From Magnetospirillum gryphiswaldense MSR-1 v2 (GTDB taxonomy: Bacteria > Pseudomonadota > Alphaproteobacteria > Rhodospirillales > Magnetospirillaceae): 64,000 nt of DNA. The notes under the pieces were generated by a model. That model was not told the origin of the DNA. It did no database searches and saw nothing but the letters and a program-made list of their open reading frames with translations. Positions 53,925 to 62,356 of the stretch are shown here, in pieces. The position numbers and the translations under genes are program-made. How positions within the stretch are numbered: position 1 is the stretch's first letter; the number at the start of each line of letters is the position of its first letter. The stretch lies in the NCBI RefSeq assembly GCF_000513295.1, contig NC_023065.1, forward strand, positions 930,001 through 994,000, given 5' to 3'.

Positions 53925-55163
53925 ATGAATAGTGTAACGCCTTCCGCCACCACCTTGGCCCTGCGGGTCTTGCTGCCGTTTGCCGGCGGCTATTTCCTGT
54001 CCTATCTGTACCGCACCGTCAACGCCGTGCTGGCCCCCCATATCGCTGCCGACATCATGCTTGATGCCGGTGCCTTGGGCCTGATGACCGGCATGTATCT
54101 GCTGGCCTTCGGCTCGGTGCAATTGCCCTTGGGCATTCTGCTCGACCGTTACGGCCCGCGCCGGGTGGAAGCGGCGCTTCTGCTGTTTGCCGCCGCTGGC
54201 TCCGCCTTGTTCGCCATCGCCGAACAACCGTCGGCGCTGATCATGGGCCGTGCCCTGGTCGGCCTGGGGGTATCGGCCTGTCTGATGGCCGCCATCAAGG
54301 CCAACGTGCAATTCTATCCGCCGCAAAAGCTGGCCTTGGTCAACGGTATCATCCTGTTCGCCGGCGGCTTGGGCGCGGTGGCGGCGACCCAGCCGGTACA
54401 GGCGGCGCTGGCCTTGACCGACTGGCGCGGCATCTTTTGGATTTTGGCCGGACTCAGTCTGGCCATGGCGGTCATTTTGTTCGTCACCGTGCCCGACAAG
54501 GGCAGCGGGGCAGGGGGCGGCAGCCTGCTGGCGCAGATGGGCGATGTTGCCGCCATTCTCCGCAACCCAGATTTCCTGCGGGTGATGCCGGTCACCGCCA
54601 TCGCCTTGGGCTCATTCATGGCCATCCAGGGGTTATGGGCCGGGCCGTGGCTGCGCGACGTCGCCGGCCTGGACAGCAACGCCGTCGCTCAATCGCTGCT
54701 GGCCATGGCTGCCGGCATGGCCGCCGGCTATCTGGCCTGGGGCGCGGTCAGCGATTTTCTCGGTCGCCGTGGCATCCATATCCTGGTGGTCGCCGCCTTC
54801 GGCATGGTCTGGTACGGGCTGTCCATGACGGCCATGGCCCTGGGCTGGGGCGGCGCGCCGGTGTTTCTGTCCGCCAATTTCGGTTTTGCCGGGGCGTCGG
54901 TGTCCTTGTGCTATGTGGTGGTGGCGCAACTGGTGCCGTCCACCATGTCGGGACGGGCGACCACCACCTTGAACCTGATCATCTTCGCCGTCGCCTTCGC
55001 CGTGCAATGGGGCTTGGGCGCTATCATCAATCTGTGGCCCAAGATCGATGGCGGCTGGCCGCCCTTGGCCCATCAGGTGGCGCTCTGGGTGCCGGTGGTC
55101 CTGACCGTGGCCGCCATGATGTGGTTGGCCCCCCTGGTGGTGCGATCCTGGCGCAACAGGTAG
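53925..55163 (+). CDS. major facilitator superfamily transporter
   Basis: A 412-residue protein with about 12 hydrophobic helices and the MFS cytosolic loop motif between helices 2 and 3 in LPLGILLDRYGPRRVEAALL, repeated less perfectly as WGAVSDFLGRRGIHIL between helices 8 and 9. The FLSYLYRTVNAVLAPHIAAD opening resembles nitrate/oxalate- and phthalate-type antiporters in general, but the substrate is not recognisable. The ATG at 53925 follows an AAGGTCGGGG purine-rich region; a longer in-frame start at 53889 lies inside the repeat region. Confidence 0.85.
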   Translation: MNSVTPSATTLALRVLLPFAGGYFLSYLYRTVNAVLAPHIAADIMLDAGALGLMTGMYLLAFGSVQLPLGILLDRYGPRRVEAALLLFAAAGSALFAIAEQPSALIMGRALVGLGVSACLMAAIKANVQFYPPQKLALVNGIILFAGGLGAVAATQPVQAALALTDWRGIFWILAGLSLAMAVILFVTVPDKGSGAGGGSLLAQMGDVAAILRNPDFLRVMPVTAIALGSFMAIQGLWAGPWLRDVAGLDSNAVAQSLLAMAAGMAAGYLAWGAVSDFLGRRGIHILVVAAFGMVWYGLSMTAMALGWGGAPVFLSANFGFAGASVSLCYVVVAQLVPSTMSGRATTTLNLIIFAVAFAVQWGLGAIINLWPKIDGGWPPLAHQVALWVPVVLTVAAMMWLAPLVVRSWRNR

Positions 55164-55211
55164 GCGGCTTGCCTGCCCGGCAGGGCAGTGGTTTGAATTA
55201 GAGTGATGTCA

Positions 55212-55217
55212 TATAAT
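55212..55217 (+). promoter_or_regulatory. perfect TATAAT -10 box before the candidate RNA
   Basis: TATAAT matches the consensus at all six positions. The start site expected about seven bases downstream (55224-55225) falls at the first base of the long stem described next. No good -35 box is present at 16-18 bases, so an activator or an alternative promoter type would be needed. Confidence 0.5.
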
Positions 55218-55224
55218 GGGCGCC

Positions 55225-55292
55225 GCGAAAAGCCTTGCGGGACCGCCCCGTCCCACATCCAGGCGTTGCCCGCGCCATGCAAGGCTTTTCGC
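55225..55292 (+). ncRNA. candidate structured small RNA (three-way junction)
   Basis: Arms GCGAAAAGCCTTGC (55225-55238) and GCAAGGCTTTTCGC (55279-55292) pair perfectly over 14 bp and enclose 40 bases that fold into two further hairpins, GGGAC/GTCCC (55239-55254) and GGCG/CGCC (55262-55276). Together they make a closed three-way junction. A CCTG/CAGG stem with TTTTCCCTT behind it (55298-55320) could end the transcript. No coding potential is evident. I do not recognise it as a known riboswitch, 6S or SRP RNA; a palindromic repeat element is an alternative. Confidence 0.45.
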
Positions 55293-55428
55293 CCCTTGCC
55301 TGCCCGTACAGGTGTCAATTTTCCCTTAACGTCAGCATGAACCTTTGTTGACGCGAGAAGCTGTCACTTTTCCCCACCGCCCATTGCCGCTACAAATGAG
55401 CCGTTGCAGCCAATGATGGTGACGGAAA

Positions 55429-55629
55429 ATGCTTCATCACGGCAGGAATAGCTGCTTTAACGCGCTTATGGGTGTGGGTGGCGCTGTGGCCGAACGGGAT
55501 TCCCTGGCCATGCGCCGGGTGATCGACGATGTCCTGGCCTGTGACAAGCTGGTCCGGTGCAGTGATCGGCTGGAATGTACTTGGCTGGCCTCGCAGATGG
55601 CCGATTCCATGCGTAATCGTCAGGGCTGA
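55429..55629 (+). CDS. small cysteine-containing protein of unknown function
   Basis: Encodes 66 residues (MLHHGRNSCFNALMGVGG onward) with four cysteines, no signal peptide and no family I recognise. A GACGGAAA sequence directly precedes the ATG. Its last ten bases overlap the 3' end of the hemerythrin gene on the other strand. It may be a real small gene or an open frame by chance; composition resembles that of neighbouring genes, which mildly favours coding. Confidence 0.4.
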   Translation: MLHHGRNSCFNALMGVGGAVAERDSLAMRRVIDDVLACDKLVRCSDRLECTWLASQMADSMRNRQG

Positions 55630-56027
55630 GCGGTAAACAGGCTTTTGTACTTCATGTCCTCGACCAGGATGTGGTCCATCAGCCAGGTCTTCAGGAACTT
55701 AGCCATGTCCTCGGTCAGGGCATCGGGCTTGTTGCCGGCCAGATGACGGGCGCGGAACGCCATGACCATTTCGCGCAAGCGCTCATGCTGGGCGTGGTGA
55801 GCCGCCAGATCGGCGTAATCGCGGGCGGCCAGTTTGCTTTCCTCGCGGTTGAAGTGACCGTCGGTGTAGTCCAGCAACTCATCGAACAACTGATCCAGTT
55901 CGACCTTGGACGGATCGATCTGCCAGGAATCATAGATACGGTTGAGGATTTCGATCAGCCGGCGATGATCGGCATCCAAGGCGGTGGTTCCGACGCTGAA
56001 CGACTTGTCCCACTGAATAAAGGCCAT
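55620..56027 (-). CDS. bacteriohemerythrin
   Basis: A 135-residue O2-binding di-iron four-helix protein. All seven expected metal ligands are visible: His21, His58, Glu62 (HFNREE), His77, His81 (HHAQH), His119 and Asp124 (DHILVED). Single-domain hemerythrins of this length store or deliver O2, or sense it, in micro-aerobic and magnetotactic bacteria. It has no fused signalling domain. A terminator was not evident; its upstream region (56028-56141) contains no gene. Confidence 0.93.
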   Translation of the reverse strand: MAFIQWDKSFSVGTTALDADHRRLIEILNRIYDSWQIDPSKVELDQLFDELLDYTDGHFNREESKLAARDYADLAAHHAQHERLREMVMAFRARHLAGNKPDALTEDMAKFLKTWLMDHILVEDMKYKSLFTAQP

Positions 56028-56141
56028 GACGGGGCGACACTTTCAAATTGGGCTAACCTGTGCCTACCGAAATAGCCAATTCGCTTCGCTACTGCAATGT
56101 CGCCCGGCGACATCGAGGGATGCGCCGGGGGCATGACTGAT

Positions 56142-56426
56142 TTACGTGCGGTCGTTTTGTTCCCGCAGAAGGCGCAGCAATGGGTTGGCCTCGGCCAATT
56201 GGCGCCAGGGCGCGGTCCAGGCTTCCATGGCTTGGCCCCACAGCGCCATGGGGGCGAACAGCGGCGACATCTGCCCCAGGCCGCCGATCAGCGGCAGGGC
56301 CGATTGAAAATCGGGGGTGGCGCGCAGATTGATGGTCATGATCTCGGCGCCGCCATCGGGGTCGCTATGATGGCGGATCTCCACACTCATGTTGGGCAAG
56401 GTGCCGGTGATGGTGGTTTCGTCCAT
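56142..56426 (-). CDS. small protein of unknown function
   Basis: Encodes 94 residues starting MDETTITGTLPNMSVEIRH, then ITINLRATPDFQ-like strand (MTINLRATPDFQ) and a Trp/Pro-rich end (WGQAMEAWTAPWRQLAEANPLLRLL). No membrane segment. GAGG five bases before ATG 56426 supports the start over an upstream Met. Family not recognised. It lies 99 bases downstream of the Cys-rich copper-binding gene, separated by that gene's terminator. Confidence 0.6.
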   Translation of the reverse strand: MDETTITGTLPNMSVEIRHHSDPDGGAEIMTINLRATPDFQSALPLIGGLGQMSPLFAPMALWGQAMEAWTAPWRQLAEANPLLRLLREQNDRT

Positions 56427-56486
56427 GGTGACCTCGGTTGTGGTGGCTGCCGGCAAGGTGCCATGAAGAACGGCTACGGTTCCATG

Positions 56487-56517
56487 AAAAAACCCGCCCC
56501 GAACGGATCGGGGCGGG
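56487..56517 (-). terminator. rho-independent terminator after the Cys-rich copper-binding gene
   Basis: On the minus strand, arms CCCGCCCCGA and TCGGGGCGGG (56493-56517) with a five-base loop are followed by six T residues (complement of 56487-56492), nine bases past the stop codon of the 56526 gene. Confidence 0.85.
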
Positions 56518-56525
56518 GGTATCGG

Positions 56526-56852
56526 TTACAGCACCTTGCGGCACTGGGTTGCCGCCCGTCGACAGGATTCGGCACATTCCTTCATGCGCAGATCGATCGG
56601 GGCCAGCTTTTCGCAGGCATCGGCGCATTTGTCGGCGATTTCCGCCGTCACCCGCAGCACCGAAGTATATTGGCGCGACGAGCGCAACAGGAAGTCGGCG
56701 GCGGTTTCGGTGATGTCGGCGGTATCCAGCAGCAATTGCACCAATTCCCAATTGGCCAGATCGCCGCCTTGCTGCATGCCGTGGATGGCCGCCTCGGTGG
56801 CGGTACGGTGCGCAAGGTCGCAGGCGTTGATGCAATCTTTCATCATCGGCAT
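56526..56852 (-). CDS. four-helix bundle copper-binding protein (DUF326/ferredoxin-like Cys-rich)
   Basis: A 108-residue helical protein with cysteines at 7, 11, 76, 80, 93, 97 and 104 in CxxxC spacing (DCINAC, KCADAC, ECAESC), the layout of the DUF326 and Csp-like copper-storage bundles. Seven cysteines are fewer than the 13-18 of Csp1/Csp3. GGGAGGG eight bases before ATG 56852 fixes the start; two later Met codons are close by. No signal peptide, so cytosolic. Copper binding is inferred from family. Confidence 0.8.
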   Translation of the reverse strand: MPMMKDCINACDLAHRTATEAAIHGMQQGGDLANWELVQLLLDTADITETAADFLLRSSRQYTSVLRVTAEIADKCADACEKLAPIDLRMKECAESCRRAATQCRKVL

Positions 56853-56925
56853 CGGTTCAACCCTCCCTGTGGTGTCTCCTCTGGGTTGAAAGCCTGATCC
56901 CAAACCACGGTACCGTCAATGCGAA

Positions 56926-56951
56926 AGGCCCGGCGCTTGCGCGCCGGGCCT
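56926..56951 (-). terminator. terminator of the liv operon
   Basis: Arms AGGCCCGGCGC and GCGCCGGGCCT with a TTGC loop (11-bp stem) lie about 25 bases past the livK stop on the minus strand; a TTTCGC tract follows. Confidence 0.7.
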
Positions 56952-56976
56952 GCCGTCAAAGCCTTGGATAGGCTTG

Positions 56977-58074
56977 TCAATCGGCGTAAACGTACTTGCC
57001 GTTCTTCCACACATACATGACATAATTGGGGCCGACGACATCGCCCTTGGCGTCGAAGCCGATATTGCCGATGACGGTGTCGAACTTGTTGGCCTTGAGC
57101 GCGGCAGTCACCTTCTTGCCGTCCAGGCTGCCGGCCTTTTCGGCGGCCATGGCCCAGGCTTGGATGGCGCCGAACGAGTACAGGGTATAGGTCTCGGGCT
57201 CGTACTTCTTGTCGCGATAGTACTTCACCAAAGCCGCGTTTTGCGGCAGCAGGCGCGGATCGGGGCTGAAGGTGACCAAGGTGCCTTCGCCGGCGGCGCC
57301 GGTGATGGCCCAGAATTCTTCCACCAGCAAGGCGTCGCCGCCGACCAGGGTGGTCTTCAGGCCCTGGTCGCGCATCTGCCGCACGATCAGGCCGCCTTCG
57401 GTCTTGTAGCCGCCCAGGAAGACGAAGTCGGCGCCCGCCGCCTTCAGCTTGGTGACCAGGGCGGAATAGTCCTTTTCACCGGCGGTGATGGCTTCGTAGA
57501 ACACTTCCTGCACGCCGGCGGCGTTCAGCGCCTTCTTGAACTCGTCGGCCAGGCCTTTGCCGTAAGCCGACTTGTCCTGAATGATGGCGACCTTCTTGCC
57601 GGGGAACTTCTTGGCGATGTAATTGGCGGCGGTCGGGCCCTGCTGGTCGTCACGACCGCAAACGCGGAAGACGTTGTTAAGGCCGCGTTCGGTATAGGTC
57701 GGATTGGTCGAGCCGGGGGAAATCTGCGGAATGCCGTTTTCCTGATAGACTTCCGAGGCGGGGATGGACGAACCCGAGCAGAAATGGCCGATTACCGCCG
57801 CCACCTTCTTCGACGACAGCTCTTCGGCCACCGAACGGGCCTGCTTGGGGTCGCAGGCGTCATCGCCGACGACGATCTTGACCTGCTGACCCAGCACGCC
57901 GCCCTTGGCGTTGAGGTCGGCGACGGCCTTGTCGGCGCCTTGCTTGAACTGTTCGCCGAACTGGGCTTCCGGTCCGGTCATCGGGCCAGCCAGGCCCAGC
58001 AGGATGTCGGCATGCGCCGTACCGGCAATGGCGGCGATGGTGGTGGCTAAGGCCAAAGTCTTGAAAGTCCTCAT
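56977..58074 (-). CDS. livK: branched-chain amino-acid-type ABC transporter substrate-binding protein
   Basis: A 365-residue periplasmic protein with signal peptide (residues 1-22, ending TAHA) and the Peripla_BP_6 pattern: ILLGLAGPMTGPEAQFGEQF, ADLNAKGGVLGQQVKIVVGDDACDPKQA, ISPGSTNPTYTERG and VYQENGIPQ. GGAGGG nine bases before ATG 58074 sets the start. It is the last gene of the liv operon, 65 bases after the DUF6867 gene. Ligands could be branched-chain amino acids or related compounds such as urea or amides; the sequence does not say which. Confidence 0.92.
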   Translation of the reverse strand: MRTFKTLALATTIAAIAGTAHADILLGLAGPMTGPEAQFGEQFKQGADKAVADLNAKGGVLGQQVKIVVGDDACDPKQARSVAEELSSKKVAAVIGHFCSGSSIPASEVYQENGIPQISPGSTNPTYTERGLNNVFRVCGRDDQQGPTAANYIAKKFPGKKVAIIQDKSAYGKGLADEFKKALNAAGVQEVFYEAITAGEKDYSALVTKLKAAGADFVFLGGYKTEGGLIVRQMRDQGLKTTLVGGDALLVEEFWAITGAAGEGTLVTFSPDPRLLPQNAALVKYYRDKKYEPETYTLYSFGAIQAWAMAAEKAGSLDGKKVTAALKANKFDTVIGNIGFDAKGDVVGPNYVMYVWKNGKYVYAD

Positions 58075-58139
58075 CTCCCGTAACCCTCCGTCTGGTTGAT
58101 GCAAAAACACTAACACCGGGTTTGGGGAATGACATCCAT

Positions 58140-58481
58140 CTATAGGTGATGGTGCAGTCTTTCCCGCCAGCCGAACAGGCCGACCCGCTCATAAAGCCAG
58201 GGATATTGCAGACACATGCGCCGCGCCCGGGTGGCGCGCCATGCCGCGGCGCCGATGGCGGCCAGCACCAGCGTGTCCAGTATGTAGCCGGCAAGGCTGA
58301 GCAACGGCCCGCCGAACAGGGCGAACACCAAGAAGCGGTCGGCGGCACCCAGCAGCAGGGCATAGGCCAACACCTGCCACAGCGGGCGCCAAGTGTTGGA
58401 AATGGAATGGCCGGTCATGAAGGCGCAGCCGCCCATGAAGCCGAGGGTTACACCGATGAAGACGGGGATGGAATGGATCAT
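58140..58481 (-). CDS. DUF6867 small membrane protein of the liv operon
   Basis: A 113-residue protein with three hydrophobic helices (IPVFIGVTLGFMGGCAF, PLWQVLAYALLLGAADRFLVFAL, SLAGYILDTLVLAAIGAAAW) and a basic C-terminus, matching the DUF6867 family that accompanies liv genes in alphaproteobacteria. Its function is unknown; co-transcription and ATGA overlap with livF suggest a transporter accessory role. Confidence 0.75.
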   Translation of the reverse strand: MIHSIPVFIGVTLGFMGGCAFMTGHSISNTWRPLWQVLAYALLLGAADRFLVFALFGGPLLSLAGYILDTLVLAAIGAAAWRATRARRMCLQYPWLYERVGLFGWRERLHHHL

Positions 58482-59200
58482 GCCGTGGCTCCGTGCCCGC
58501 CTTCCAGGTAATGGGCGCGGATTTCCGGGTTGGCCAGCAACTCCGCCCCGGTCCCGGCCAGGGTGACCCGACCGTTGACCAGCACATAGCCGCGATGGGC
58601 CAGCTTCAGCGCGTGATGGGCGTTCTGTTCGACCAGGAACACCGTCATGCCCTGGTCCTGGTTGATCTGGCGGATCAGGTCGAAGATGTGGCGGACCACC
58701 AGCGGCGCCAGACCCAGCGACGGCTCGTCCAGCAACAGCACACGCGGACGGCTCATCAGGGCGCGACCGATGGCCAGCATCTGCTGTTCACCGCCGGAAA
58801 GCGTGCCGCCGCGCTGGTTCAGGCGTTCGCGCAGACGTGGGAACAAGCCCAGCACCTTGTCCAAATCCTCGGCGTAATGGGCGGGGTCGCCGGCCACCGC
58901 GCCCATTTGCAGGTTTTCCAGCACGCTCATGCGGCCAAAGATGCGCCGGCCCTCGGGGCTGTGGGCCAGACCCAGGCGGGCGATCTGGTGCATGGGCATC
59001 TGGGTGATGTCCTGGCCGTCCAGCAGCACCCGGCCCTTGCTTGCCCGGGGCGCGCCGCAGATGGTCATCAACAGCGTGGTCTTGCCGGCGCCGTTGGCAC
59101 CGATCAGGGTGACGATCTCGCCTTGCCGGACCTCGACGTCGATGCCGTGCAGGGCCTGGATGCGGCCATAACCGGAATGCAGGTTTTCCACCGCCAGCAT
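58478..59200 (-). CDS. livF: branched-chain amino-acid ABC transporter ATP-binding protein LivF
   Basis: A 240-residue ATPase: Walker A GANGAGKTT near 34-42, LivF-typical LAHSPEGRRIFGRMSVLENL, signature LSGGEQQMLAIGRALMSRP and Walker B LLLDEPSLGLAPLVV. The start lies one base after the livG stop and the end overlaps the DUF6867 gene by four bases. Confidence 0.95.
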   Translation of the reverse strand: MLAVENLHSGYGRIQALHGIDVEVRQGEIVTLIGANGAGKTTLLMTICGAPRASKGRVLLDGQDITQMPMHQIARLGLAHSPEGRRIFGRMSVLENLQMGAVAGDPAHYAEDLDKVLGLFPRLRERLNQRGGTLSGGEQQMLAIGRALMSRPRVLLLDEPSLGLAPLVVRHIFDLIRQINQDQGMTVFLVEQNAHHALKLAHRGYVLVNGRVTLAGTGAELLANPEIRAHYLEGGHGATA

Positions 59201-59201
59201 G

Positions 59202-60011
59202 TCAGGCCTCCGCCTCGTCGGGTTCGCCCAAGTACGCGCGGATCACCGCCTCGTCGGCGCGGATTTCGCCGGGTGTGCCCTCGGCGATTTTCTTGCCGTA
59301 ATCCAGCACCACCACCCAGTCGGAAATACCCATGACCACGCTCATGTCATGTTCGATCAGCAACAGGCCGATGCCGTGTTCGTCGCGGATGCCGGTCAGC
59401 AGGGTGTTGAGCTCCAGCGATTCACGCGGGTTCAGACCCGCCGCCGGCTCGTCCAGACACAAAAGCAGCGGGTCGGTGCACATGGCGCGGGCGATTTCCA
59501 ACCGACGTTGCGAGCCATAGGGCAGCGACCCGGCATCCTCGTCGGCCAAGTGCAGCAGGCCGACCTTGTCCAGCCAATAGCGGGCCTTGTCGACACCCAG
59601 CTTTTCCGCCTTGCTGTACCGCGACAGCCCCAGCAGACCGGCCAGGGAAAAGGCGCTGGCCCGCATCAACGTGTTGTGCTGGGCGACGATCAGGTTTTCC
59701 AGCACGCTCATGCGGGCGAACAGGCGGATATTCTGGAAGGTGCGACCGACCCGGGCCTTTTTGGCGATGTCGAAATCGTCGAGCCGCTCCAGATAGACCG
59801 GCCCCCGCTCCTGGTGCAGGGTGATGCGGCCCACCTGCGGCTTGTAAAAGCCGGTGATGCAGTTGAACAAAGTGGTCTTGCCGGCCCCATTGGGGCCGAT
59901 GATGGCGGTGATCTGCCGGGGCCGCGCCGTGAACGACAGATCGTTGACGGCGAACAGGCCGCCGAAGCGCATGGTGACGTGTTCCACCTCGAGCAGCGGA
60001 GTGTGGCTCAT
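59202..60011 (-). CDS. livG: branched-chain amino-acid ABC transporter ATP-binding protein LivG
   Basis: A 269-residue ATPase, MSHTPLLEVEHVTMRFGGLFA, Walker A GPNGAGKTTLFNCITGFY near 39, the GRTFQNIRLFARMSVLENLIVAQH segment typical of LivG and Walker B LLCLDEPAAGLNP. The start is taken at 60011 because it overlaps the livM stop by four bases (ATGA); the longer frame is livM read out of phase. Confidence 0.95.
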   Translation of the reverse strand: MSHTPLLEVEHVTMRFGGLFAVNDLSFTARPRQITAIIGPNGAGKTTLFNCITGFYKPQVGRITLHQERGPVYLERLDDFDIAKKARVGRTFQNIRLFARMSVLENLIVAQHNTLMRASAFSLAGLLGLSRYSKAEKLGVDKARYWLDKVGLLHLADEDAGSLPYGSQRRLEIARAMCTDPLLLCLDEPAAGLNPRESLELNTLLTGIRDEHGIGLLLIEHDMSVVMGISDWVVVLDYGKKIAEGTPGEIRADEAVIRAYLGEPDEAEA

Positions 60012-61276
60012 GCCGCCTTCTCCTTGCCCAGGCGGATGGTGGGGGCGCGGTGCGACAGCAGCCCCGACGGTTTCCACAGCATGATCAGCACCATGGCGCC
60101 GCCAAAGGCCAGCATGCGGTATTGCTGCAACTCGCGGAACCATTCCGGCAGGCCGACCAGCAACAAGGCCGCCAGCACCACGCCGATCTGGCTGCCCATG
60201 CCGCCCAGCACGACGATGGCCAGGATCACCGCCGATTCGATGAAGGTGAAGCTTTCCGGGCTGATGAAGCCCTGGCGGGTGGCGAAGAAGGAACCGGCGA
60301 AACCGGCGAACATGGCCCCCGTGGCAAAGGCCGACAGCTTGATGGTGGTCGGGTTCAAGCCCAGCGAGCGGCAGGCGATCTCATCCTCGCGCAGGGCCTC
60401 CCAGGCGCGGCCGATGGGCAGGCGGCGGATGCGTAGGGTGAACAGGTTGGTGAACAAAGCCAGGGCCAGGATGACGAAGTAAAGGAAGATCACCCGATGG
60501 TCGCCGGAAAAATCCAGGCCGAAATAATCGGCGAAGGTGGTCTTGCCGGCGGGCGCGTTGGCGGTGAAGGTCAGGCCGAACAGGGTCGGGCGCGGAATGG
60601 CGCTGATACCGGCGGGGCCATTGGTGAAATCCTGCCAGTTCTGCAAGATGACGCGGATGATCTCGCCGAAGCCCAAGGTGACGATGGCCAGATAATCGCC
60701 CCTCAGGCGCAGTACCGGAAAGCCCAGGGCGACACCGAAACCGGCGGCGAACAGTCCGGCGAGCGGCAGGCACAGCCAGAACGACAAATCCAGCTTGGTC
60801 GCCAGCAGCGCATAGGAATAGGCGCCGACGGCGTAAAAGGCGACAAAGCCCAGATCGAGCAAGCCGGCAAGGCCGACGACGATGTTGAGCCCCCAGCCCA
60901 GCATGACGTAGATCAGCACCAAGGTGGCCTTGTCCACCAGCGAACGGTCGGCGAAGGGCAGGAACGGCAGGGCGATGGCAAACCCGGCCAACCCCCAGCC
61001 CACGTAAAGCCGCGCTTTCGGGAAACGTTCGCCCCAATTGGGCAGGGCCAGAACCGGCAGGCGACCGGGCAGGGCATCACGTGACAGCGATAGCACAAAA
61101 CGCCCGATGCCGACCACCAGCGCCGCCCACAACACCCAGTCGAAGCGGAACCCCAGGGTCAGCGCCTGGGACGAATCCACCAGCCGGAAGCCCATCATCG
61201 GCAGCGCCAGGGCGGCGGCGACCACGGCCCCCAGCACGCCATCACGCAAAGCGCGGGGAAAGTTGACGGCGGCCAT
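60008..61276 (-). CDS. livM: branched-chain amino-acid ABC transporter permease LivM
   Basis: A 422-residue inner-membrane protein with about ten hydrophobic helices and the LivM signature GLAGLLDLGFVAFYAVGAYSYALL and LRLRGDYLAIVTLGFGEI; the permease coupling loop is GRAWEALREDEIACRSLGLN. The N-terminal extension of about 100 residues relative to the shortest LivM proteins is common in alphaproteobacteria. It follows livH by two bases. Confidence 0.94.
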   Translation of the reverse strand: MAAVNFPRALRDGVLGAVVAAALALPMMGFRLVDSSQALTLGFRFDWVLWAALVVGIGRFVLSLSRDALPGRLPVLALPNWGERFPKARLYVGWGLAGFAIALPFLPFADRSLVDKATLVLIYVMLGWGLNIVVGLAGLLDLGFVAFYAVGAYSYALLATKLDLSFWLCLPLAGLFAAGFGVALGFPVLRLRGDYLAIVTLGFGEIIRVILQNWQDFTNGPAGISAIPRPTLFGLTFTANAPAGKTTFADYFGLDFSGDHRVIFLYFVILALALFTNLFTLRIRRLPIGRAWEALREDEIACRSLGLNPTTIKLSAFATGAMFAGFAGSFFATRQGFISPESFTFIESAVILAIVVLGGMGSQIGVVLAALLLVGLPEWFRELQQYRMLAFGGAMVLIMLWKPSGLLSHRAPTIRLGKEKAA

Positions 61277-61278
61277 GC

Positions 61279-62193
61279 TCAGATCTTCTCCACTTCCGGC
61301 CGGCCCAGCAGGCCGGTGGGGCGGAACAGCAACACCAGAACCAGGATGGAGAAGGCGGCCACATCCTTGTATTCAATGGAGAAATAACCGGACCAGAAGG
61401 CCTCGATCAGGCCGATCAGCAAGCCGCCCAGCATGGCGCCGGGCAGCGAGCCGATGCCGCCCAGAACGGCGGCGGTGAAGGCCTTGATGCCGGCGAGGAA
61501 GCCGATATAGAAGTCGATGACGCCGTAATACAGCGTCACCATCAGCCCGGCGACGGCGGCCAGGGTGGCGCCCATGACGAAGGTGGCGGAAATGATGCGG
61601 TCGGTGTTGACCCCCAGCAGCGCCGCCATCTTCATGTCCTGCTCGGTGGCGCGCTGCGCCCGGCCCAAGGAGGTGCGGGTGATGATCCAGGTGAACACCG
61701 CCATCAGTGCCACGGTCAGGGCGATGATGACCATTTGCAGATAGGACAGGCTGACGGTGAAGCTGTCACCGTGCAAAATCTCGATCCCGCCCTTGAACAA
61801 AGGCGGCAGCGGCTTGACGCGCGCCCCTTGGGTCAGTTGCGAGAAGTTCTGCAACACGATGGACATGCCGATGGCGGAGATCAGCGGCGCCAGCTTGGGC
61901 GCGTTGCGAAGCGGGCGATAGGCGACGCGTTCCACCGCCCAACCCCATAAGGCGGTCAGGATCATGGTCGACATCAAGGCCAGGATCAACCCCAGGGCGA
62001 CCGAGGTGCCGCCGATGGTGGTGGCGGTGAGAAAGGCAATCAACGATATGAAGGCACCCAGCATGTAAATCTCGCCATGGGCGAAATTGATCATGCGAAT
62101 AATGCCATATACCATGGTGTAACCGATGGCGATCAGGCCATATATGGCCCCCAATGTCAGCCCGTTGATAAGCTGCTGTAGGAAATATTCCAT
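61279..62193 (-). CDS. livH: branched-chain amino-acid ABC transporter permease LivH
   Basis: A 304-residue permease with about eight helices and the LivH hallmarks INGLTLGAIYGLIAIGYTMVYGI, INFAHGEIYMLGAF and the loop GRAQRATEQDMKMAALLGVN. AAGGTGG before ATG 62193 marks the start; it is the first gene of livH-livM-livG-livF-DUF6867-livK, so the liv promoter lies in 62194-62356, shared with the divergent gene. Confidence 0.95.
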   Translation of the reverse strand: MEYFLQQLINGLTLGAIYGLIAIGYTMVYGIIRMINFAHGEIYMLGAFISLIAFLTATTIGGTSVALGLILALMSTMILTALWGWAVERVAYRPLRNAPKLAPLISAIGMSIVLQNFSQLTQGARVKPLPPLFKGGIEILHGDSFTVSLSYLQMVIIALTVALMAVFTWIITRTSLGRAQRATEQDMKMAALLGVNTDRIISATFVMGATLAAVAGLMVTLYYGVIDFYIGFLAGIKAFTAAVLGGIGSLPGAMLGGLLIGLIEAFWSGYFSIEYKDVAAFSILVLVLLFRPTGLLGRPEVEKI

Positions 62194-62356
62194 CCGCCCA
62201 CCTTGAATAGCCCGTTTTTTGCGCGGGATAGGTAAACCTACTCTTCACCCGGATCGTGTCAATCGTCAATGGCCCGATGGTGGGGAATTCACGATACTGT
62301 GGCCCCCGTCCCTGCTAAAATGCCGGAGCGGGCTAGGGCCTATGTGGGGGGCGAGC

